A program made the position numbers and the translations under genes. This document shows, piece by piece, positions 15,208 through 23,908 of a DNA stretch of 26,275 nt. Under the pieces are notes generated by a model. The model saw nothing but the letters and a program-made list of their open reading frames with translations. It was not told the origin of the DNA and ran no database searches. Origin of the DNA: JBCCGE01 sp039029455. GTDB taxonomy: Bacteria > Pseudomonadota > Gammaproteobacteria > Arenicellales > Poriferihabitantaceae. Within the stretch, counting starts at the first letter, position 1. Every line of letters begins with the position of its first letter. The DNA lies in assembly GCA_039029455.1 (NCBI GenBank), contig JBCCGE010000043.1, positions 1 to 26,275 of the forward strand, read 5' to 3'.

Positions 15208-16655
15208 TGGATCTCCTTCAAAGCTGAATAGCCTTTGACATATCGTTGGTAAGCGGATGCATATGCAGCTGTCTTTGCCGGCTGCGGCTCGATGACTGAG
15301 ACAATACCGGGCCGGGTCATAACCTCTTCGGGAAGCACGCCCATCACTCCGGTCATTGCCAGTCTTGCAGCGCCCATCGCTGCTCCAAAATCTCCCTTCT
15401 CCGGCAACTCCAGGGGCAGGTTCAGCGAATTGGACAACGACTGCAACCAATACACGGATGCGGACCCGCCTCCTATCGCCATTACACTCGAAAGTTCTGT
15501 ACCTGTTGCTTTGATTGCCTCATAGCAGTCATTCATTGCGAAAGAGACACCTTCAATGACCGCCTGACAGAGATCTGACACGTTTGAAACTCGCGAAAGC
15601 CCAACAAAAGCCCCCCGTATGTTTGCGTCGTTGTGAGGCGTCCTCTCGCCGGAAAGATAGGGGAAAAACATCACGGAAGATGGCCCTTCACTTGTCTCAG
15701 GCAGCTCCGAAAGTAAATCCGATAATTCTCTGCCGTGGTTTGTCGCCAGCCAGTTCAAACTGTCGGTTGCAGAGAGAATGACTCCCATCTGATACCATTT
15801 TCCCGGGATCGCGTGACAGAAAGTGTGAACCGCAGTTCCAGGCGCGGGTGCAAATTGGTCTTTGGCCACCAGCATCACACCGGACGTCCCCAACGAAACG
15901 AATCCAAGACCGTCCGACACTGCACCAATTCCACAGGCCGCGGCGGCGTTGTCAGCTGCACCACCTACTACCGTTACATTTAACGGCAATCCGAATTCTT
16001 CAGCGATCTGCTTGCGAACTGAGCCAATGGGTTGACAGCCTTCGACCAGTTCGGGCAATTGGTTTCTGCGTAAAGCCGAATTCTCAATCAGTTGATCCGA
16101 CCAACATCGTTGCTCGGTATCCAGCCAGCTGGTTCCGGCAGCATCAGACATTTCGGTTGTCATCGAGCCCGTTAGCCAGAAATTGATGTAGTCCTTCGGC
16201 AGCACGACTTTGTCGATTCGGGAAAAAATCTCCGGCTGGTGTCGAGACATCCAGAGCAGCTTCGGCGCGGTAAAACCAGGGAACACTATGTTTCCCGATA
16301 TTTGCCGAAAAGCCGGATCCGCATCAAGCTCGTCAGCTTCGCGCCAGGCCCGACCGTCATTCCAGAGAATACAGGGACCCAGAGGTTCTCCCTCCCCGTT
16401 CAGAGCTGTGGCGCCGTGCATGTGACCAGATACTCCAATCCCTTTAATGGCTGAAAACTCCGTAGGGAATATTTTGCGCAAGTTAGTCAGTACTTCACCG
16501 CAGGCCCGCAGCCAGTCCTCGGGAGCTTGTTCCGACCATCCCGACTCCGGACTGCGGACGATATAAGCCGAGGAACAGTCTCCGACAGGCGCCCCGTCTT
16601 CCGAGACCAGTAATCCCCGCAGTCCTGAGGTGCCTAAATCGAGTCCGAGGAACAT
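15204..16655 (-). CDS. xylB: xylulokinase
   Basis: A 483-residue FGGY-family sugar kinase that phosphorylates D-xylulose to D-xylulose-5-phosphate. It has the N-terminal GLDLGTSGLRGLL (4-16), SGHMHG (76-81; SGQMHG is more usual), ILWNDGR (96-102), the GGAADNAAAACG block with the catalytic Asp235, and FFPYLSGERTPHND in the ATPase domain. Length matches the family. The ATG at 16655 has a modest GAG-containing site upstream and lies 7 bp after the oxidoreductase stop. The 3' end overlaps xylA by four bases (ATGA), so the two are translated together. The gene order (xylB before xylA, no local xylR) places both under control of the long importer operon. Confidence 0.94.
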   Translation of the reverse strand: MFLGLDLGTSGLRGLLVSEDGAPVGDCSSAYIVRSPESGWSEQAPEDWLRACGEVLTNLRKIFPTEFSAIKGIGVSGHMHGATALNGEGEPLGPCILWNDGRAWREADELDADPAFRQISGNIVFPGFTAPKLLWMSRHQPEIFSRIDKVVLPKDYINFWLTGSMTTEMSDAAGTSWLDTEQRCWSDQLIENSALRRNQLPELVEGCQPIGSVRKQIAEEFGLPLNVTVVGGAADNAAAACGIGAVSDGLGFVSLGTSGVMLVAKDQFAPAPGTAVHTFCHAIPGKWYQMGVILSATDSLNWLATNHGRELSDLLSELPETSEGPSSVMFFPYLSGERTPHNDANIRGAFVGLSRVSNVSDLCQAVIEGVSFAMNDCYEAIKATGTELSSVMAIGGGSASVYWLQSLSNSLNLPLELPEKGDFGAAMGAARLAMTGVMGVLPEEVMTRPGIVSVIEPQPAKTAAYASAYQRYVKGYSALKEIQ

Positions 16656-16662
16656 ATGGTGC

Positions 16663-17832
16663 TCAATTCAAGGCTATCCACGCAGCATTACGGGAAGATG
16701 ACCGCACGCACGCATCGATGAACTGGACCCCTTTTAAGCCATCGACAACGGTCGGAAAAATGACATCGTCAGCAACGCGCTCACCTGAGCGATGGGCGAC
16801 AATGGCTTCGGCCGCTTCAGAATAAATGTTTGCAAACCCTTCGAGATATCCTTCCGGATGCCCGGGGGGTATTCGACTTACTCGCGCGGCCGAATCTCCT
16901 GCACCCGAACCATTGCGGGTAATCAATTGCCGAGGTTTGCCAAATGGAGTGAACCAGAGATAGTTGGGATCCTCCTGAGCCCACTCAATCCCACCCTGGT
17001 CGCCATACACTCTAAGCCTCAGCGCATTTTCATTTCCCGGGGCAACCTGACTGCTCCAAAGCATCCCACGGGCACCCCCGTGATATCTGAGCAGCACATG
17101 GGCATTGTCATCAACCTGTCGACCCGGAACGAAAGACTGAATATCCGCCGCCAGACTCTCCGCTTCCAGTCCGGTAACAAACCCTGCCAGATTGAACGCG
17201 TGGGTGCCGATATCCCCGGTCGATCCACCCGCTCCTGAGCGAGCCGGATCGGTTCGCCATTCGGCCTGCTTTAAATCCTGATGGACAGTTAGCCAATCTT
17301 GAGGGTATTCAACCTGCACAACCCGTATATTTCCGATCGCACCGGACGCAACCATGTCCCTCGCCTGTCGCACCATTGGATACCCCGTGTAGTTGTGGGT
17401 CAGTACAAACAGAGCATCACTGCTCTCGGCAGCCTTCACGAGCTTTTTCGCATCTGCGAGGGCAGAGGTGAGCGGTTTGTCGCAAATTACGTGAATTCCC
17501 CTTTTCAGAAATTCTCGTGCCGCCGCATAGTGGACATGGTTTGGCGTGACGATTGATACGGCCTCAATACCGTTTTTCAGCCGCGCCTCGCGGATTGCCA
17601 TTTGACGAAAATCATCGTAAGTCCGATCCGCACTGAGTCCCAGGGCCTCGCCGGAAAGTCGTGACTTTTCCGGGGTTGACGACAGAGCACCGGCCACAAA
17701 TTCGTATCGATCGTCCAGCCTGGCGGCAATGCGATGAACAGCGCCGATGAAAGCGTCGTTACCGCCACCCACCATGCCCAGTCTGATTCGACCGGTTCGA
17801 TCACTGAATTTCCGAGTTGAAGTCATGGTCAT
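16663..17832 (-). CDS. Gfo/Idh/MocA family oxidoreductase
   Basis: A 389-residue NAD(P)-dependent dehydrogenase, probably acting on a sugar, polyol or inositol-like substrate. The N-terminal Rossmann domain starts IRLGMVGGGNDAFIGAVHR (about 16-34), with the catalytic Lys119 in CDKPLT. The C-terminal domain has GDIGTHAFNL with Asp207 and His211, the usual catalytic Asp/His pair. Start: ATG at 17832 overlaps the stop of the upstream isomerase gene (ATGA); an ATG two codons inside (17826) has better spacing from GGGG. The pairing of such a dehydrogenase with a TIM-barrel isomerase is common in sugar and inositol loci. The substrate is presumably what the ABC importer brings in. Confidence 0.9.
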   Translation of the reverse strand: MTMTSTRKFSDRTGRIRLGMVGGGNDAFIGAVHRIAARLDDRYEFVAGALSSTPEKSRLSGEALGLSADRTYDDFRQMAIREARLKNGIEAVSIVTPNHVHYAAAREFLKRGIHVICDKPLTSALADAKKLVKAAESSDALFVLTHNYTGYPMVRQARDMVASGAIGNIRVVQVEYPQDWLTVHQDLKQAEWRTDPARSGAGGSTGDIGTHAFNLAGFVTGLEAESLAADIQSFVPGRQVDDNAHVLLRYHGGARGMLWSSQVAPGNENALRLRVYGDQGGIEWAQEDPNYLWFTPFGKPRQLITRNGSGAGDSAARVSRIPPGHPEGYLEGFANIYSEAAEAIVAHRSGERVADDVIFPTVVDGLKGVQFIDACVRSSSRNAAWIALN

Positions 17833-18881
17833 ATCCCCAGCATCTTGCGATTGGCCTCTTCATCGGTTCCACCATCCGCAAAGTCATCAAACGCTTTATC
17901 TGTCACACGAATAATGTGGTCGCGCACAAACTGTGCACCCTCGCGGGCCCCGTCTTCAGGATGCTTAAGGCAGCATTCCCACTCCACAACCGCCCATCCG
18001 TCGAAATCATTAGCCGCCATTTTTGAGAAGATTGCCGCAAAATCCACCTGGCCATCACCCAGACTGCGAAACCTTCCGGCTCTATCAACCCAGGGTTGAT
18101 AGCCGCTGTATACGCCCTGCTTGCCGGTCGGATTGAATTCAGCATCCTTCGCGTGAAACATCTTGATCCGATCCTTGTAGATGTCAATGTGATCGAGATA
18201 GTCCAGACATTGGAGAACGAAGTGCGAGGGGTCATAAAGCATGTTGCAGCGTGTGTGATTGTCAACCCGCTCGAGGAACATTTCGAATGTCACCCCATCA
18301 TGCAAATCCTCTCCGGGATGGATCTCGTAACAGATGTTGACACCACATTCTTCTGCATGATCGAGAATTGGACGCCAACGCGCGGCTAATTCATCAAAAG
18401 CGGTCTCGACCAGACCTGCTGGCCTCTGCGGCCAGGGGTACAAATAGGGCCATGCCAACGCACCGGAAAACGAAACGTGGTCAGTTATTCCCATGTTCTT
18501 CGATGCCGATAAAGCCAGACGAACCTGCTCGACAGCCCATTGCTGCCGGGCAGAGGGATTGCCATGGACTTCGGGTGCCGCAAATCCATCAAATGCCGCA
18601 TCATATGCCGGGTGAACGGCGACGAGCTGGCCTTGTAAGTGGGTGGAAAGCTCAGTCACGGTAATACCGTTCTCAGCGGCCTGTCCCTTGAACTCATCAC
18701 AATAATCCTTGGATGACGCAGCTTGTTTGAGATCAATCAGCCGGCCATCCCAGCTCGGGACCTGAACACCAATATAGCCGCATTCTGCCGCCCACTTAGT
18801 AATGCTGTCCCAGTCATTGAACGGCGCATCGTCACCCGCAAATTGTGCAAGAAACAGGGCGGGACCTTTAATCGTCTTCAT
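17829..18881 (-). CDS. sugar phosphate isomerase/epimerase (AP endonuclease 2-like TIM barrel)
   Basis: A 350-residue TIM-barrel protein of the xylose-isomerase-like/AP endonuclease 2 superfamily, which contains sugar isomerases, epimerases and inosose dehydratases. A likely metal set is visible: Glu186 (CYEIHPGEDLHDG), Asp217 with His220 (MLYDPSHF), His243 (MFHAKDAEF) and Glu300 (VVEWEC). The ATG at 18881 has GGAG 8 nt upstream. It sits 20 bp after the LacI gene and overlaps the oxidoreductase start by four bases. The direct coupling with a Gfo/Idh enzyme suggests successive steps on one sugar. The exact reaction cannot be told from the sequence. Confidence 0.87.
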   Translation of the reverse strand: MKTIKGPALFLAQFAGDDAPFNDWDSITKWAAECGYIGVQVPSWDGRLIDLKQAASSKDYCDEFKGQAAENGITVTELSTHLQGQLVAVHPAYDAAFDGFAAPEVHGNPSARQQWAVEQVRLALSASKNMGITDHVSFSGALAWPYLYPWPQRPAGLVETAFDELAARWRPILDHAEECGVNICYEIHPGEDLHDGVTFEMFLERVDNHTRCNMLYDPSHFVLQCLDYLDHIDIYKDRIKMFHAKDAEFNPTGKQGVYSGYQPWVDRAGRFRSLGDGQVDFAAIFSKMAANDFDGWAVVEWECCLKHPEDGAREGAQFVRDHIIRVTDKAFDDFADGGTDEEANRKMLGI

Positions 18882-18901
18882 AATTTTTCTCCTGGTCTGT
18901 A

Positions 18902-19993
18902 TTAAGTATTTGCCGCTGCAACGGGCGGCATATTCTCTTTAATGTAAACGTCTATTCGTATTCGTTCCTGATCAAAATTGATGGGCAGATCATCGCTGCG
19001 AGCGCGCAAAATTCTGACCGCGCTGCGCACGAGGTGCCCCGTATCCTGAGAAATAATTGCGTCAAAAACACCTCGACCCAATGCGGTTCTGGAGATCGGC
19101 GTCAGCTCGTGCCCAACCACAACGATATCTCTCCAACTGCCAGTCTTGTCCAAAAAATTGATCAGTCCTGCGTTGCCCGCCGCTGAAGAATAAATGCCGT
19201 TGATATCGGGGTAGGCCTCAAACGCATCGGGTAACAGCGATTCGATCAAATTGGGATCGTCACGCCCTTCAAGCGAGGCCAAAACTTCAAACTCTGGAAA
19301 GTCGCTGGACATCACCTCGTCGAAACCGAGGCGGCGTTCAAGGTGATCACGGGCGAGCATTGAGCCCGTGATCACGAGTATCTTTCCGCGATCGCCCTGC
19401 ACAAACCGCCCCATCAACTGACCGGCGGTCTGGCCTGCCGCCACGTTGTCGATACCGACGAAAAAATCCCGTGCGGAACTGGGCAAATCGGAAACCAGAG
19501 CAACGACCAATACGCCGCGATTTCGGATTTGATCGATGGCATCGCGTACCGAAGGGGTCTCAGGACCGAAAATCACCAAACCATCGACTTGTTGTGGGTC
19601 GACCTCGTAAATGATTTTGGCCATCGCCTTTGGATCAAAGGCTTCGACCTTGAGGACGTCCAGCAGCGTTCGATCATTGGCCAGATTTCGGGAAAACTCG
19701 GCAATCTGAGTTTCTAACGACGTGACAAACTCATTGTCACTGGATGGCAACACAAATAAAAAATTGTAAGTCCTTCCACGAGCCAGATTCGCGGCGGCCT
19801 GGTCGCGAACATAACCCAGTTCACGAATGGCACGATTGACGCGTTCAATGGTGACCTCCCTAACCCCGGGTCTGGAATTCACCACACGATCTACAGTCGC
19901 GAGACTAACCCCGGCAACTCGAGCGATATCGTTTACCGTGGGTTTCGTCGGTGACTCTCCCGACTTTAAGAAATTGGAACGACTGTCAGACAC
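18902..19993 (-). CDS. LacI family transcriptional regulator
   Basis: A 363-residue regulator with a LacI helix-turn-helix (about 18-73: VNDIARVAGVSLATVDRVVNSRPGVR and the hinge AAANLARGR) and a periplasmic-binding-type sugar domain (about 76-350). The start is a GTG at 19993, inside the last codons of the kinase gene (8-bp overlap); no other start is available before the DNA-binding domain. Being inside the operon, it probably represses or activates the whole sugar operon in response to the imported sugar or its product. Its operator would lie upstream of the binding-protein gene, outside the window. Confidence 0.93.
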   Translation of the reverse strand: MSDSRSNFLKSGESPTKPTVNDIARVAGVSLATVDRVVNSRPGVREVTIERVNRAIRELGYVRDQAAANLARGRTYNFLFVLPSSDNEFVTSLETQIAEFSRNLANDRTLLDVLKVEAFDPKAMAKIIYEVDPQQVDGLVIFGPETPSVRDAIDQIRNRGVLVVALVSDLPSSARDFFVGIDNVAAGQTAGQLMGRFVQGDRGKILVITGSMLARDHLERRLGFDEVMSSDFPEFEVLASLEGRDDPNLIESLLPDAFEAYPDINGIYSSAAGNAGLINFLDKTGSWRDIVVVGHELTPISRTALGRGVFDAIISQDTGHLVRSAVRILRARSDDLPINFDQERIRIDVYIKENMPPVAAANT

Positions 19994-21620
19994 TCTTCAC
20001 CCAGGAAGCCATTCCTTCAAATAGTCTGGCAACCGCTTCAGCACCCGGATCGTTGTTGCCAATCAGATTTTCTTCCGGAACATAAGCAGAGCGCCCTGCC
20101 CTGGCTCGCCCTATTTTCGATGTGTTGTCTGCACCGGTTCGGGCGGCTACAGCAGCAACATCAAAACCATCCGGCAGCGCCTCCAGAGCAGGCTTGAGCG
20201 CATCGATCATTGTCCGATCACCAACCCCCGCACCGCCAACCTGACTGATCCGTTCGAGTCCCGCCATCAGTGCTGCGGATGTTGTCTTTCCATTGGCGCA
20301 GGCATCCCCTGACGCACAGAAGAAAATCGCCAATATCACTCCAGAAGATCCACCCATGGTCTGGCTTAACTCGTTTCCTACCGCACGAAAAAGCTGCGTG
20401 AGATCAGCCAATGGCATTCGGTCAAGACTCGACTTCAATGCTCGCGCAGCCGTCGCCAGCGTGCTTCCCGTATCTCCATCTCCGGATTTGGCGTCGAGTT
20501 CATTGAGCTCATCTTCAGCGTCTGCGAGAAGATCGCAGCAATGCTCGATGATTGCCCTGACTTTTACATTTTCAGATGGAATGGGTTGGATCGGACTCAG
20601 TCCGTCTGGCAAAGGCTCCACGGCAACCGGGTGCAACTCAATCAAACCAGGCCAAGCGGCCATGGTCACTTTAGTACTCAATGCCTCAATCCACTCCTCA
20701 TTGGCGGGCATAACGGACACAGAAAAACCGTGCATATCCAGCGACGTCATCATTGCTGACGGACCGATTACGAACTTCACGTTCTCAGCCTTCGAAGACG
20801 CAGTCAGCTCATTGACCAAAACCGACATTTCGAGCGGCGTGGTTGAACCAAGGTTATTGATCAGGGCGACACACGTGCCGGTCGATAGCGTTGCAACCAG
20901 TTTGTCCAGCACCATATCCATCGCCGTCTTTGCTGTCTCGAACGGCACCTGCTGAGCACCGGCCTCGCCATGTATGCCCAGACCGAGTTCCGCCATACCG
21001 GGAGCAATGCGATCTTCCTTATCAGAACCGGGGATGGTGCATGTGTCCAAGGACATGCCAATTGAGGCGACAGAATCAATCACGTCGCGGGCCACACTGG
21101 CAACAGACTGCAGATTTTTCCCGGCCTCAGCCGCCGCTCCAGCAATCTTATGGACAAACAGTGTGCCCGCCACGCCGCGTGGTTGGGGAAGGTCAGGAAG
21201 AGCAACATCATCATCCACGACAACCACCTCGACTTTGATTCCGAATGCACGGGCGCGCTCGGCTGCAAGACCAAAATTAAGTCGATCACCGGTGTAGTTT
21301 TTTACAATCAGCAAACAACCTTCTTTACCGGTCACTGCAAGTATCCCTGCCAGAACCGCATCGACGGTCGGGGAAGCAAACACATCCCCACAAATTGCAG
21401 CCGTAAGCATTCCCTGACCGACAAAGCCCGCGTGAGAGGGTTCGTGCCCGGATCCCCCGCCAGATATCAACGCAACTTTTGACTTGTCCCAGTCATTGCG
21501 CATCACAACCTTAATATGTGGATATCCGTCCAGTCGGGCCAGTTTCCCCCCGGACGCCTCCAAAACACCATCGATTGCATCGGTAACGAGATTCTCTTTG
21601 CGGTTAATGAATTGATTCAT
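19986..21620 (-). CDS. dihydroxyacetone kinase, fused DhaK-DhaL type
   Basis: A 544-residue ATP-dependent kinase with the substrate domain DhaK (about 1-330) and the nucleotide domain DhaL (about 350-540) in one chain, as in the Citrobacter type. DhaK shows GGGSGHEPSH with His59, NYTGDRLNF with Asp112 and GLGIHGEAG with His217, which forms the covalent hemiaminal with the ketose. DhaL shows the Mg-binding KSGDGDTGSTL (378-388) and GGSSGV. The start at 21620 is supported by GAGGA 8 nt upstream and by the family N-terminus; an open frame back to 21683 lies within the ATPase gene. It sits 10 bp after the ATPase gene. The substrate may be dihydroxyacetone or a C4 ketose such as erythrulose; other sugar kinases (xylB) are in the same operon. 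Confidence 0.9.
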   Translation of the reverse strand: MNQFINRKENLVTDAIDGVLEASGGKLARLDGYPHIKVVMRNDWDKSKVALISGGGSGHEPSHAGFVGQGMLTAAICGDVFASPTVDAVLAGILAVTGKEGCLLIVKNYTGDRLNFGLAAERARAFGIKVEVVVVDDDVALPDLPQPRGVAGTLFVHKIAGAAAEAGKNLQSVASVARDVIDSVASIGMSLDTCTIPGSDKEDRIAPGMAELGLGIHGEAGAQQVPFETAKTAMDMVLDKLVATLSTGTCVALINNLGSTTPLEMSVLVNELTASSKAENVKFVIGPSAMMTSLDMHGFSVSVMPANEEWIEALSTKVTMAAWPGLIELHPVAVEPLPDGLSPIQPIPSENVKVRAIIEHCCDLLADAEDELNELDAKSGDGDTGSTLATAARALKSSLDRMPLADLTQLFRAVGNELSQTMGGSSGVILAIFFCASGDACANGKTTSAALMAGLERISQVGGAGVGDRTMIDALKPALEALPDGFDVAAVAARTGADNTSKIGRARAGRSAYVPEENLIGNNDPGAEAVARLFEGMASWVKSV

Positions 21621-21630
21621 AACAATTTCC

Positions 21631-22626
21631 TCACGTAATTCGAGAGCCATCGCGATCAAAGTAGATCGCATTTCTGGGTTCAATTTTCACCATGGAACCC
21701 GTTTTGTAGGTTGCACCCGGTTCGGACAGGGTTGTAATCGTGTGACCCTCCAGTTGAAGGTGCACCCTTACCTGATCGCCCAGATGTTCGACCCGCGTTA
21801 CCCGAGCCTCCCGACCAGATCCCTGAACAATGTGCTCTGGGCGCAGACCAATAGTCTCTGCGCCACTTATCGTTGATCCAAAAACATCGGCCGGCAGCAG
21901 ATTGATTCTGGGCAGTCCCAGTCGACTGGCCACGTAATCGCTGTTGGGCTGTTCATAGATTTCCCTTGGTGTGCCGAACTGAACCAGCTCTCCTTCCCTC
22001 AGCACACCGACGTGAGTTGCCATGGTCATCGCCTCGATCTGATCATGAGTGACATAAAGCAGTGTGGCACCCAGATTTGCCTGAATTCGCTGCAGTTCAA
22101 CCCTCAAATCGGACCTCAACTTTGCATCCAGTGAGCTGAGTGGCTCATCCATCAGGTAAATACTCGGGTTTCTGACCAGCGCCCGGCCAATAGAAACTCG
22201 CTGCATTTCTCCGCCGGAAAGCTCAGTAGCACGGTTGTCCAGTTTATGGCTGATCTGCAAAACTTCTGCGACCTCCCGGACTTTCTTAGAAATCTCGCTT
22301 GCGGGAGTTTTTAGAATGGGTGAACGCAGCGGAAATGCAAGATTGTCTCTTACAGTAAGGTGGGGATAGAGCGAATACTGCTGGAAAACCATGGCCACAT
22401 TTCGTTGCGCCGGGGTCTCCTGATCTACATCTCGACCATCAATTTTAATCGTTCCGGCATCCAGTTTTTCCAGACCGGCAATTAATCGGAGCGTTGTCGT
22501 TTTACCGGCTCCTGTAGGTCCAAGCAGCACAACAAATGATCCATCAGGAATCGTCATGGAGACATTCCTGACCGCGGTTTCACTACCAAAAGACTTGGCA
22601 ATGTTGATCAGTTCAACATCAGCCAT
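21631..22626 (-). CDS. sugar ABC transporter ATP-binding protein (second copy)
   Basis: A 331-residue MalK/UgpC-type ATPase that powers the importer on the cytoplasmic side. It has Walker A GPTGAGKT (36-43), Q-loop FQQYSLYPH, signature LSGGEMQRV (136-144), Walker B IYLMDEP (156-162), the H-loop VTHD, and a shortened C-terminal TOBE region with GLRPEH. The ATG at 22626 lies inside the end of the other ATPase gene (8-bp overlap), with GAGG about 10 nt upstream; an in-frame ATG at 22644 is less likely. The two ATPases are clearly different proteins, so the transporter is probably heteromeric on its motor side, as in glycerol importers of the GlpST type. Confidence 0.93.
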   Translation of the reverse strand: MADVELINIAKSFGSETAVRNVSMTIPDGSFVVLLGPTGAGKTTTLRLIAGLEKLDAGTIKIDGRDVDQETPAQRNVAMVFQQYSLYPHLTVRDNLAFPLRSPILKTPASEISKKVREVAEVLQISHKLDNRATELSGGEMQRVSIGRALVRNPSIYLMDEPLSSLDAKLRSDLRVELQRIQANLGATLLYVTHDQIEAMTMATHVGVLREGELVQFGTPREIYEQPNSDYVASRLGLPRINLLPADVFGSTISGAETIGLRPEHIVQGSGREARVTRVEHLGDQVRVHLQLEGHTITTLSEPGATYKTGSMVKIEPRNAIYFDRDGSRIT

Positions 22627-23716
22627 CTGCGAGAACCTCAGCATTTAACTCAGAGATCAGAGCTTTACCGGTCGCTTCATCAAACAAAGTAACCGTTTCA
22701 GATTCAAACTCAAGCCCAACCCGGTCACCGCGCGAAACCGAGTAACCCGCAGATATCCTCGCCTTGATTACACCATTGGCAGTCTGCACCGTAACTATCT
22801 GGGTAGTCCCCAGATACTCAACGGCGAGGACCTCCCCTCGATAACCTCCCGTATCAGAAAGCGTTATCCTTTCCGGCCGTATTCCAAAAACCAGATCCCC
22901 TCTGGCACCCTGCAAATGACGCGGCACAATTAAACGTTGCCCATCGAGCGTGACATCTGTTCCCCCATTTTCGATTTCTCCACTAAAGCGCAGAAAGTTC
23001 ATGGATGGTGAGCCAATAAAATCTGCAACGAACAGAGTGGCCGGCTTGTCGTAAACCATCTGCGGGGTTCCAAACTGCTCGACCACCGCATTGTTCATTA
23101 CAACGATCTTGTCACCCATCTGCATGGCCTCCAGCTGATCGTGCGTGACATAAACCGTCGTGGCGTTCATACGGTCGTGCAGGTTGCGCAGTTCTTCTGC
23201 CATGTGTTCCCGAAATTCAGCATCCAGTGCTCCAAGCGGCTCGTCCATCATGAAGGCTTTTGGATTTCGAACAATTGCCCGTCCCAGTGCGACTCGCTGC
23301 CGATCACCACCGGATAATCCACCAACCGGACGATCCAGAATGCGCTCGATTCCTAAAATACCCGCCACCTCCTGAACTTTCGCACGCACCTCACTGCGTC
23401 GCATCCCCTGACTCACGAGCGGGTAACTGATGTTTCTGCGCACGTTCATGTGTGGATAGAGGGCAAACATCTGAAACACAAACGCAATATCTCTTTTCGA
23501 CGCGGGTTTTTGACTGATTTCCTCTCCGTCCAGATAGATTTCTCCCGAGGTAGGCAACTCAAGACCGGCAATCATGCGAAGCGTCGTTGTTTTGCCGCAA
23601 CCGGACGGGCCGAGCAGCATGAAAAATTCCCCATCCTCAATCGTGAAGCTGGACTCTTTGACGGCAGTAAAGTCGCCAAAGTCCTTGCGCACGTTTCGGA
23701 TATCTATCGTCGCCAC
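22619..23716 (-). CDS. sugar ABC transporter ATP-binding protein (first copy)
   Basis: A 365-residue MalK-type ATPase of full length. It shows Walker A GPSGCGKT (36-43), Q-loop FQMFALYPH, signature LSGGDRQRV (134-142; Asp where Gln is usual), Walker B FMMDEP (155-160), D-loop GALD and H-loop VTHD. A C-terminal TOBE domain contains FGIRPERI. The start is a GTG at 23716 with GGAG 7 nt upstream, 3 bp after the stop of the small membrane protein. It overlaps the next ATPase gene by 8 bp. Both ATPases keep complete catalytic motifs, so neither looks inactive. Confidence 0.93.
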   Translation of the reverse strand: MATIDIRNVRKDFGDFTAVKESSFTIEDGEFFMLLGPSGCGKTTTLRMIAGLELPTSGEIYLDGEEISQKPASKRDIAFVFQMFALYPHMNVRRNISYPLVSQGMRRSEVRAKVQEVAGILGIERILDRPVGGLSGGDRQRVALGRAIVRNPKAFMMDEPLGALDAEFREHMAEELRNLHDRMNATTVYVTHDQLEAMQMGDKIVVMNNAVVEQFGTPQMVYDKPATLFVADFIGSPSMNFLRFSGEIENGGTDVTLDGQRLIVPRHLQGARGDLVFGIRPERITLSDTGGYRGEVLAVEYLGTTQIVTVQTANGVIKARISAGYSVSRGDRVGLEFESETVTLFDEATGKALISELNAEVLADG

Positions 23717-23719
23717 GAC

Positions 23720-23908
23720 CTACTCCGGAAAGTGACTCACGATAACGAACATGACCGTTCCAACCAGTGTTGTCACGAACGAATAGGTGAACGCCCACAA
23801 GACGAAGGGTTGCATAAGCATGAACACACCCAACATGATCAGGACCGTGGCAACAGCTTCCCATGGCCCTCTGCGGAACCTTAGAAGTCCGGTCAGAAAG
23901 TTACTCAT
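23720..23908 (-). CDS. 62-residue small membrane protein embedded in ABC operon
   Basis: A short protein with a basic, Arg-rich N-terminus (FLTGLLRFRRGPWE) and two strongly hydrophobic segments (about 17-35 and 38-57), ending SHFPE. The positive-inside rule predicts the N-terminus in the cytoplasm. Its ATG overlaps the permease stop (ATGA) and its stop is 3 bp before the ATPase GTG, so it is coupled to genes on both sides, which supports it being real. No Walker, binding or enzymatic motif is present. Small membrane proteins (for example DUF2160) occur in alphaproteobacterial glycerol importer operons with two ATPases; this may be an equivalent accessory subunit. Function is unknown. Confidence 0.8.
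   Translation of the reverse strand: MSNFLTGLLRFRRGPWEAVATVLIMLGVFMLMQPFVLWAFTYSFVTTLVGTVMFVIVSHFPE

Noticed and set aside
15208..15450. N-terminal extension of xylA of 81 codons
   Set aside because: It is xylB read in another frame. The ATG at 15207 has a strong ribosome site and the family N-terminus.
16792..17238. 148-codon plus-strand open frame
   Set aside because: Antisense shadow of the Gfo/Idh/MocA gene, with no protein-family features.
20293..20955. 220-codon plus-strand open frame
   Set aside because: It lies antisense inside the dihydroxyacetone kinase gene, has a low-complexity Ser/Ala/Pro-type composition and no recognisable domain.
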